Origin: DATDRS01 sp035291605
GTDB taxonomy: Bacteria; Chloroflexota; Anaerolineae; Anaerolineales; UBA6663
NCBI GenBank assembly: GCA_035291605.1
Contig: DATDRS010000362.1
Location: forward strand, 1-14,241
Direction of reading: 5' to 3'
DNA length: 14,241 bases
Position numbers and translations under genes: made by a program. The notes below the pieces were generated by a model that did not search any database, was not told the DNA's origin, and worked only from the letters and a program-made list of their open reading frames with translations. Of this stretch, positions 7,593 through 12,859 are shown piece by piece. Numbering within the stretch: position 1 is the stretch's first letter; each line of letters opens with the position of its first letter.

Positions 7593-7610
7593 ACCCCACC
7601 GGTGATCAGG

Positions 7611-8090
7611 CTACTGACTCTCACTGGATGGCGTGATCTCTATCTCGACCGCCAGTTGACCCTCATTATCCCCCAGGAGATCGTCGTTGATCCGCAGGTA
7701 GAGCAGACCCGGCGCGCTGGCGAAATGGGTTGACCGGCGGCCCACATAGAACGGCTGGCCGTCTTCGCCAACCCGGCCAATCAGCGCGCCGCCGGCGACG
7801 TTGGGCAGCGGGTAGAACGCGGGCGCGGGTCGTCCGCCGGCCGGACCATGCCGCCCAACCAGCGGCGAATACAGCCATTCCCCCCGCGCTGTGAGGGTGA
7901 AGCGATCCCCCTGATCCAGGTAGAAGCCAGTTGACTGCCACTGCCGGTAGGCGAAAACCGTGTGCGTAAGCAGCTCGGACTGCGTGTGCGGCCGCCAGGT
8001 GTCGGGGCGGGTATACCAGCCGGCGCCGCAGACCAGCAGCAGCGCCAGCCAGGCCAGGGCGAGGCGGCGCAACCGGAGCGGCGCGGTCAT
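7611..8090 (-). CDS. Membrane-anchored LecA/PA-IL-like lectin-fold protein
   Basis: A 159-residue protein with an N-terminal hydrophobic segment (about 8-25, signal anchor or signal peptide; no proper lipobox) and a beta-rich domain from about residue 45. The pattern W-x2-TGFYLDQGDRFTLTARGEW (51-72), GALIGRVGEDGQPFYVG (101-117) and GLLYLRINDDLLGDNEGQLAVEI (128-150) resembles the PA-IL (LecA) galactose-lectin fold, where Asp/Asn residues of the LYLxxND-type loop help bind calcium and sugar; here Asn135, Asp136, Asp137, Asp141 and Asn142 fill that region. Its ATG overlaps the stop codon of the SPFH gene by four bases (ATGA at 8090-8087), so the two are translationally coupled. An extracytoplasmic carbohydrate-binding partner of the SPFH protein is the best guess. 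The fold is a motif-level assignment and sugar binding is unproven. Confidence 0.6.
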   Translation of the reverse strand: MTAPLRLRRLALAWLALLLVCGAGWYTRPDTWRPHTQSELLTHTVFAYRQWQSTGFYLDQGDRFTLTARGEWLYSPLVGRHGPAGGRPAPAFYPLPNVAGGALIGRVGEDGQPFYVGRRSTHFASAPGLLYLRINDDLLGDNEGQLAVEIEITPSSESQ

Positions 8091-9007
8091 GGCGTGCTCG
8101 CGCCCTCTGCCTCCGGGCGCAGGTCAATGACCGGCGCGCCGCCCGGCTGGCCGATCACCCACTTGCTGTTCTCTTTCAGTTCCTGCGTCATCAGGTAATC
8201 CAAATATTTCTCGGCGATGTCGGGATGGGCGCTGAGCGCGCCGAGCAGCAGCCGGATGGAGTCCTGCTGGGCGGCGGCGCGCTGTTTGATCTGATACGCT
8301 TCCGCGTCGGCCCGCTTCTGCGCGGCGTAGAACTCGGCGTCGGCGAGGATGTGTTTCTGCGCGGCCTCGGCCTGCGCCTGCGCCTCGCGCTGGGTGGCCA
8401 CCATCCGGTCTTCGATGGCCTGCACGACGTTGGCGGGCGGCTCGGCGCTCTGGATTTGCACGGTGACGAACTGCACGCCGTACTGCTGCTCTTTGGCGCG
8501 CAGCTCCTCGAGCATCGTCTCGTTGAACGCCGCCCGGTTGTTCATCATCGCCGTCATGGACTGCCGATTGGCGACGTCACGCATCTTGCCCTGCACGAAC
8601 TCGAACAGGATGCGCTCTGGATCGTCCACCTCCAGCGCAAACGTGCGGGGGTCGGCGACCCGGTAGGTGTATTGCAGGGAAACGACCATCGAGAGGTTGT
8701 CGGCGGTGACGGCGCTGATGCGCTCGACGTAGCCCAGCCGTTCGTTGACCTTGACGATGATCACGGTGTCTACGTATGGAATCTGGGCGTGCCAGCCCGG
8801 CTCGTCCACCGCGAGGAATCGGCCGCCCCGCAAGTGCAGGCCGCGCTCGTAAGGATGGATTTTGTAGAGGGCGGCCTGACTCGCCACTAGCAGCACGGCA
8901 GCCACCACGATGGTCGCGAGGGTGATGACGGCGAGGCGGTACAAAACATCCAGGCGGCTGGGAGCCGTTGGGCGCGCGAGGCGAGGCTCACTGGTTTCGG
9001 TAGTCAT
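8087..9007 (-). CDS. SPFH/band-7 family membrane protein (stomatin/prohibitin/HflK-like)
   Basis: A 306-residue protein with a short N-terminal tail, one membrane helix (about 24-46), an SPFH domain (about 48-185, starting YKIHPYERGLHLRGGRF, with GWHAQIPYVDTV and AVTADNLSMVVSLQYTYRV) and an Ala/Glu/Gln-rich coiled-coil region (about 190-245, with repeated AEA and QAQ). Family members oligomerise into large membrane-associated rings or microdomain scaffolds and often control membrane proteases or protein quality. The start at 9007 follows AGGAG (9023-9019) at 11 bp. It is the first gene of a two-gene operon with the lectin-fold protein, and a predicted ECF-type promoter lies just upstream (9050-9075). 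No NfeD-type partner or FtsH gene is visible in the window, so the partnership with a lectin-like protein stands out. Confidence 0.9.
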   Translation of the reverse strand: MTTETSEPRLARPTAPSRLDVLYRLAVITLATIVVAAVLLVASQAALYKIHPYERGLHLRGGRFLAVDEPGWHAQIPYVDTVIIVKVNERLGYVERISAVTADNLSMVVSLQYTYRVADPRTFALEVDDPERILFEFVQGKMRDVANRQSMTAMMNNRAAFNETMLEELRAKEQQYGVQFVTVQIQSAEPPANVVQAIEDRMVATQREAQAQAEAAQKHILADAEFYAAQKRADAEAYQIKQRAAAQQDSIRLLLGALSAHPDIAEKYLDYLMTQELKENSKWVIGQPGGAPVIDLRPEAEGASTP

Positions 9008-9049
9008 AGCTTGAAGAACTCCTGTGTGAAATGGCGTGTCTTTAAGTAG

Positions 9050-9075
9050 GACGATTGAGGCGCGGCTCCGGTGAC
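9050..9075 (-). promoter_or_regulatory. Predicted ECF sigma promoter of the SPFH-lectin operon
   Basis: Read on the minus strand, GTCACC (9075-9070), 16 bp, CGTC (9053-9050) and then CTACT. The same architecture, with the same 16-bp spacer and a CGTCYTACT core, precedes the ECF sigma gene. The AGGAG ribosome-binding site and the start at 9007 follow about 43 bases downstream, a sensible leader. It fills the 78-bp gap after the anti-sigma gene. Assignment to the local sigma factor is an inference from the shared motif. Confidence 0.6.
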
Positions 9076-9085
9076 TCGAGGGCCG

Positions 9086-11050
9086 TTATGGCGCGCGGAT
9101 GATATCGGCCAACCAGAAGCCGCCCCGGCCATTGTTGAGAAGCAGGGATTTGCCGTCTGGAGCTAAGGCGAAGTAGGCGTCCCAGTGCTCCTGGCTCAAG
9201 TCAAGGACTTCGCCCGAGGCCGTGTTGACGGTGATGATGCGCCGCCCGTCTTGCGGATAAGTCTGCACGAAGATCATGCCCCCGTCCGGCGTCCACTGCG
9301 GCGGGTCAACCGCCCCGTGCGGCGCGATGTCGCGGGTCAAAAGCGTCCCGCCTTTCCGCGAGAGGATGACGAGCCTGACCGGATAACGATGGTTGGGGTC
9401 ACGGTCAATCACCGCCAGCCGCTTGCCGTCGGGTGACCAGGCCATCTCGGCGGTTCTGACTTCGATCTGTTGATCTGGCTGGGTCGCGTCCGCGTTGATC
9501 AGACAGAGCAAAGAGGGCTGGCAGGCATAGGCCAACCGTTCGCCATCCGGCGCAGGCCGGGCATACGCAGACTGATTTGGCCTCTGAGGCAGCAAGCCTG
9601 TGATCATGGGCTGGGGCGCGCCGCCCTCATACGGTATGCGCCAGAGCCCATCCTCAAAGATGAACCAGACGCCTTGCCGCGTCAGGCCGGGGAGTTTGTC
9701 GGTCGGCAGCGCCGTGGCTAAAGTATCTCCAACAGCCTGACCGTCGCGAATGAACGCGACGCGGATGGCGTAGGGCTGGGCCGGGTCCAGTTGGTGCGCG
9801 TAGGGGTCGGCCACCGTATAAACGACAGCGCGCCCATCCGACGACCAGTCGTACTCGCGAATGTCGGCGGGCGAGTCAACTGGGATAGGCGGTGAGTTGT
9901 CGAGCGGCACGACCCAGAGTTGGCGCTGGCCGGGATCCATTTCCATCGCCGCGAGGAAGGCGCGGCCATCTGGCGACCAGACGAGGCGCTGCACCCGCAC
10001 TGAATCCCAGAGCCAGTGGCCGGGATTCACCTCGTCCAGCCGGTTGGCCGCCGGATTCACTGCGAGCAGGCGGGCTGGGCCGAGGCGCACAGGCGAGTGG
10101 GATGCGGCGAAAGGTTGATCGGGGAAGGCGAGGTGATCACTCCGCAGGCGCTGCAGGCCGTCCTCTCGCCAGGCGCTCAACCAGAAGCCGGAGATATCGT
10201 TCGCCGGTCCGAAGAGCGGCACAGGGTAAACACGCGACGATCCATCGGCATAGATGAAGCGCGTGGTGACCAGCGCGACGCGATTGTGCTGCGGGTGCAG
10301 GCCCACGCGCAGGATTTCGTAGCGCGCCAGGGGTTGAGCGGGATCGAGCGGCGAGAGGCCCACTTCGCCGACGAGCTGGTCGAGATGGGGCCTGAGCGTT
10401 CGGTCGGCCTGATCGGCGATCAGGAAACTATTTTTGAAGGGCAGGCGCGGGTCGTAGCGATACCCGCCGGCGAGACGCCAGTAGACGCCGGCCGGATTGG
10501 GGAGCGCCGAAAAGGGCGGCACAAAGCTGATCAGTAAGGCGATAGACAGGGCCCCGCCGAGGAGGGCAGGGGCCGGATTGCGCGGGCTGAAAATGAACAA
10601 CCCGCCGACGGCGAGCAGCGCCGCACCCACCCAGGGCAGGGCGGGCAGCCACGGCGAGGGCAGGCGCACGGCGGTCGGGGGCAGCGTGAGGCCCGGTTCG
10701 GGGACGATAGCGGCGGGCGCGTTCTCGATGGTCCCCGGCATAACCCCCTGGCTGGCGAGGCGCACTTGCAGCGCGAACATCCACAAGAGCGCGGCTAAGC
10801 CTCCGAGAACGAGCGCATCGCCGAGGTAAGCAATGGCCCGGCGCGTCGGCGTGGTTAACCGCGGGCGCAGGTCCCGGCGGGGCCGAATGTCGGCGATCCC
10901 TTTGAGCATGGCATCCTGCCGCCGGCAGGCAGCGAGCATGGCTCGGCACTGGGCGCAGATAGCCAGGTGGGCCTCCACCTCGCGGCGTTCCGTTGGGGAG
11001 AGGTCGCGGTAAAAGGCCAGGCGGTCGCTCACATGCTCGTTGTCAATCAT
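9086..11050 (-). CDS. Membrane anti-sigma factor with C-terminal beta-propeller
   Basis: A 654-residue protein, far longer than usual zinc-binding anti-sigma factors (roughly 200-300 aa). Residues 1-50 form a ZAS-type domain with His28, Cys32 and Cys35 (HLAICAQC), expected to hold the sigma factor in the cytoplasm. Three membrane segments follow (about 72-97, 134-155, 160-180), which would place the C-terminus outside the cytoplasm. From about residue 230 the protein has repeated TolB/WD40-like blades: LVWSPDGRAF, YDWSSDGRAV, ARPAPDGERL, MAWSPDGKRL, PQWTPDGGMI and FALAPDGKSL. The start overlaps the sigma stop codon by four bases (ATGA), the usual coupling of a sigma and its anti-sigma. The propeller may sense a ligand or an envelope protein, releasing the sigma by conformational change or proteolysis; this is inferred. 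Confidence 0.85.
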   Translation of the reverse strand: MIDNEHVSDRLAFYRDLSPTERREVEAHLAICAQCRAMLAACRRQDAMLKGIADIRPRRDLRPRLTTPTRRAIAYLGDALVLGGLAALLWMFALQVRLASQGVMPGTIENAPAAIVPEPGLTLPPTAVRLPSPWLPALPWVGAALLAVGGLFIFSPRNPAPALLGGALSIALLISFVPPFSALPNPAGVYWRLAGGYRYDPRLPFKNSFLIADQADRTLRPHLDQLVGEVGLSPLDPAQPLARYEILRVGLHPQHNRVALVTTRFIYADGSSRVYPVPLFGPANDISGFWLSAWREDGLQRLRSDHLAFPDQPFAASHSPVRLGPARLLAVNPAANRLDEVNPGHWLWDSVRVQRLVWSPDGRAFLAAMEMDPGQRQLWVVPLDNSPPIPVDSPADIREYDWSSDGRAVVYTVADPYAHQLDPAQPYAIRVAFIRDGQAVGDTLATALPTDKLPGLTRQGVWFIFEDGLWRIPYEGGAPQPMITGLLPQRPNQSAYARPAPDGERLAYACQPSLLCLINADATQPDQQIEVRTAEMAWSPDGKRLAVIDRDPNHRYPVRLVILSRKGGTLLTRDIAPHGAVDPPQWTPDGGMIFVQTYPQDGRRIITVNTASGEVLDLSQEHWDAYFALAPDGKSLLLNNGRGGFWLADIIRAP

Positions 11051-11580
11051 TCAAAGGCCTCCCGCAGCTTCTGCCTGGCCCGCACCAGGCGCTGCTTGAC
11101 GGCCTCGGGCGAAAGCTCGAGCGCCTCGGCAATTTCTGCGACGCTGAATTCCTGGCAGGTATAGAGGACGAGCGGCACCCGGTAGTCCGGCGGAAGTTGG
11201 AGCAGGGCGCGGCGCATCCGCTCCGCCTCGATGGCGGCCTCCTCCGGCCCCTGCGTTTGCAGAGCCGGTTCGTCCGCCCACAGCGGCAGCCACGCCAGCA
11301 GCCGGGCGCGCCGCGAATGGTCGCGGGCGGCGTTCGTGGCGATGCGGTAAAGCCAGGCGCGGGGGTTATCCAGGCCGGGCAATTGTGACCGCGCTTTCCA
11401 CGCCCGGGCAAAAGCTTCCTGGGTCAAGTCCTCGGCCAGCGCCGTTTCTCCGGTCAGGCGGTAGAGGTAGTTGAGGATCGGCGTCTGGTATTCGGCAAAG
11501 AGACGCTCGAAGAGAACGTGCGTGTCGGCGGAGGTCACGGGCAAGGCAAGCGGCGCGGCAAGCAGTTGAGTGCGGGGCAT
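11047..11580 (-). CDS. ECF-type RNA polymerase sigma factor
   Basis: A 177-residue sigma-70 family protein with only regions 2 and 4. Region 2 spans about 23-92: LFERLFAEYQTPILNYLYRL, the core-binding ALAEDLTQEAFARAW (47-61) and the -10-recognising DNPRAWLYRIATNAARDHSRR (71-91). A short linker leads to region 4 (about 124-174) with LLQLPPDYRVPLVLY and the helix-turn-helix SVAEIAEALELSPEAVKQRLVRARQKLRE. There is no C-terminal extension. ATG at 11580 gives a typical length; a purine-rich GAAGAGA precedes it. The gene is coupled to the anti-sigma gene, so its activity is probably controlled by release from that membrane protein. A candidate autoregulatory promoter lies directly upstream. Confidence 0.93.
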   Translation of the reverse strand: MPRTQLLAAPLALPVTSADTHVLFERLFAEYQTPILNYLYRLTGETALAEDLTQEAFARAWKARSQLPGLDNPRAWLYRIATNAARDHSRRARLLAWLPLWADEPALQTQGPEEAAIEAERMRRALLQLPPDYRVPLVLYTCQEFSVAEIAEALELSPEAVKQRLVRARQKLREAFE

Positions 11581-11599
11581 AGCGTCTCTTCTATAGTAA

Positions 11600-11626
11600 G
11601 ACGCGCAGACCCTGGGTTGGGTGACA
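11600..11626 (-). promoter_or_regulatory. Predicted autoregulatory ECF promoter
   Basis: On the minus strand, TGTCACC (11626-11620), a 16-bp spacer, CGTC (11603-11600) and then TTACT. It resembles the published ECF41-type layout (TGTCACA, about 16 bp, CGTC), although this sigma lacks the ECF41 C-terminal extension. The same motif with the same spacing precedes the SPFH operon. The -10 lies about 20 bp from the sigma start codon, leaving a short leader. ECF factors commonly activate their own operon. Confidence 0.6.
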
Positions 11627-11635
11627 GTCAGGGGA

Positions 11636-11663
11636 ATGATACTTGGTGCACTTAGATTGACAA
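11636..11663 (-). promoter_or_regulatory. Candidate housekeeping promoter of the sigma operon
   Basis: On the minus strand TTGTCA (11663-11658) and TATCAT (11641-11636) are 16 bp apart, each matching the sigma-70 consensus at five of six positions. It sits just upstream of the ECF-type element and could supply basal transcription of the sigma/anti-sigma pair. ACTTG (11641-11645) and CAAGT (11661-11665) form an inverted repeat across it that could be an operator. Confidence 0.4.
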
Positions 11664-11792
11664 GTCAGGCAGGGGACGACGGTGCAGGTGGAACTGCCGT
11701 TATGAGAGGCTAACGGGAGTATGCAACTTGAGGGAGATGTGTTACGCTATATGCAAGCGAGGACGTGCGACGCACTTGAATTGAGGTGGGAA

Positions 11793-12455
11793 ATGACCAT
11801 GACCCGCGTCCTGATCTGCGATGACCACGCCGTCGTACGAGCGGGCCTCCGGCTGATCCTGCAAGCAGAGCCTGACTTTGAGATCGTCGGGGAGGCCGCG
11901 AGCGGCCAGGAAGCGATTGCGCAAGCCAGCCAGCTGCGCCCGGACATCATCATCCTGGACCTTTCGATGCCTGGCCTGGGCGGGCTGGAGGCGCTCCCCC
12001 GCGTGCTCCAGGCTGCACCGGACGCCAAAGTGCTGATCCTCACCATCCACGAGGACGAAACCTATTTCTTCCGCGCGGTCGCCGCCGGGGCATCCGGCTA
12101 TCTGCTGAAGGGGGCGTCGGCGGATGAACTCCTGGCCGCGCTCCGCCTGCTCATCGAGGGCGGCGTGTCCCTCCCGAGCGCCCTCAGTCAGCGCCTGTTG
12201 GCCGACTATTTGAATCGGGTGAGAGAGGGCGCGGTCCGGGCCAAGCCCCAACTCTCTCCACGCGAGAACGAAGTGCTAAAACTCATTGGCCAGGGGCGAA
12301 CCAACAGGGAGATTGCCGAGCAATTGTCTCTCGGCGTGCGGACGGTCGAGCGCCTGCGCTCGTCCATCATGAACAGATTGGGGCTGCACAACCGCGCGGA
12401 ATTGGTGAGCTATGCCGTGCGGCGCGGCTTGCTCGGCAGGAGCGGCGAAGCGTGA
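11793..12455 (+). CDS. NarL/FixJ-family response regulator
   Basis: A 220-residue two-component transcription factor. ATG at 11793 is chosen because GAGG (11783-11786) lies 6 bp upstream and the receiver begins at once (TRVLICDDHAVVRAG); an in-frame ATG at 11721 would add 24 unrelated residues. The receiver has Asp10 and Asp11, phospho-acceptor Asp56 (IIILDLSMPG), Thr84 and Lys106. A LuxR-type helix-turn-helix covers about 152-213 (LSPRENEVLKLIGQGRTNREIAEQLSLGVRTVERLRSSIMNRLGL). Divergent from the ECF sigma operon and followed by a terminator. No adjacent HisKA_3-type kinase, the usual partner of this family, is visible; the downstream kinase is of HisKA type, so its cognate kinase is uncertain. 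Confidence 0.93.
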   Translation: MTMTRVLICDDHAVVRAGLRLILQAEPDFEIVGEAASGQEAIAQASQLRPDIIILDLSMPGLGGLEALPRVLQAAPDAKVLILTIHEDETYFFRAVAAGASGYLLKGASADELLAALRLLIEGGVSLPSALSQRLLADYLNRVREGAVRAKPQLSPRENEVLKLIGQGRTNREIAEQLSLGVRTVERLRSSIMNRLGLHNRAELVSYAVRRGLLGRSGEA

Positions 12456-12516
12456 CAGATTTGTAGTTCACCCGGACCCTTCGGGTCTCGGAGAGCAGCG
12501 GCAATTCGTCCAAACC

Positions 12517-12540
12517 AATGGCGGGTTGCCGCCGTTTTTT
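12517..12540 (+). terminator. Rho-independent terminator after the NarL-type regulator
   Basis: GGCGG (12520-12524) pairs with CCGCC (12529-12533) around a GTTG loop; the stem extends to 8 bp through a T-G wobble and two A-T pairs. A run of six T (12535-12540) follows. This is a canonical intrinsic terminator 62 bp after the stop codon. A second GGCGG (12541-12545) just after the T-run could pair with the same CCGCC arm and compete with the terminator. Confidence 0.7.
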
Positions 12541-12575
12541 GGCGGCTAACACGGTAGCCGAGAAGCCCAGTCCGG

Positions 12576-12594
12576 TATATAACATTTGCATGTT
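12576..12594 (+). promoter_or_regulatory. Candidate operator/promoter of the HTH gene
   Basis: TATATA (12576-12581) is a good -10-like element and runs into a perfect inverted repeat AACAT-TTGC-ATGTT (12581-12594), about 40 bp before the HTH start. I see no good -35 element. The small HTH protein might bind this repeat to control its own operon; that is an inference from position. Confidence 0.35.
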
Positions 12595-12633
12595 TTGCCA
12601 CGTTTCTCTGTCATAGTCATAAAGGACGAGGCC

Positions 12634-12840
12634 ATGAGCAGGCGATTGAAGAACGGCTGGTGGACGACGGGGGCCATCGCTGAATACTGCGGCGTGGATC
12701 GGGCGACCGTCCTGCGCTGGATCAAGAAGGGGCGGCTGACCGCGTACACGACGCCCGGCGGCCACCACCGTGTGCGCGGGGAGGATTTCCGCAAATTTCT
12801 GCGCGACGTGAACCTGCCGGTAGATGAGGCATTCGAGTGA
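12634..12840 (+). CDS. Small excisionase/MerR-type helix-turn-helix DNA-binding protein
   Basis: A 68-residue protein consisting almost entirely of a winged HTH of the HTH_17/excisionase type, as in BldC-like and MerR N-terminal domains. WWTTGAIAEYCGVDRATVLRWIKKGRLTAYTTPGGHHRVRGEDFRKFL (9-56) contains the two helices and the wing (TPGGHHRVR). ATG at 12634 is chosen for its ribosome-binding site AAAGGACGAGG (12621-12631); the frame is open further upstream without one. It lies 19 bp before the kinase start and is probably co-transcribed with it. No integrase or phage gene is nearby, so a regulatory role is likelier than excision. In Chloroflexota such domains also occur fused to receiver domains (from memory), which fits a signalling context. 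Confidence 0.88.
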   Translation: MSRRLKNGWWTTGAIAEYCGVDRATVLRWIKKGRLTAYTTPGGHHRVRGEDFRKFLRDVNLPVDEAFE

Positions 12841-12859
12841 CGGGAGGCTCGTCGTCAGC

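Noticed and set aside
7597..7604. CACCGGTG palindrome between the convergent genes
   Set aside because: Eight bases with no loop or T-run are too little to call a terminator or operator, and chance occurrence is likely.
12477..12489. GACCC-TTC-GGGTC hairpin after the NarL-type regulator
   Set aside because: The 5-bp stem has no following T-run; the stronger terminator at 12517-12540 explains the end of this transcript.
12634..12840. The excisionase-like HTH gene as evidence of an integrated element
   Set aside because: No integrase, transposase, attachment-site repeat or composition change is visible, and the gene appears to be co-transcribed with a histidine kinase.
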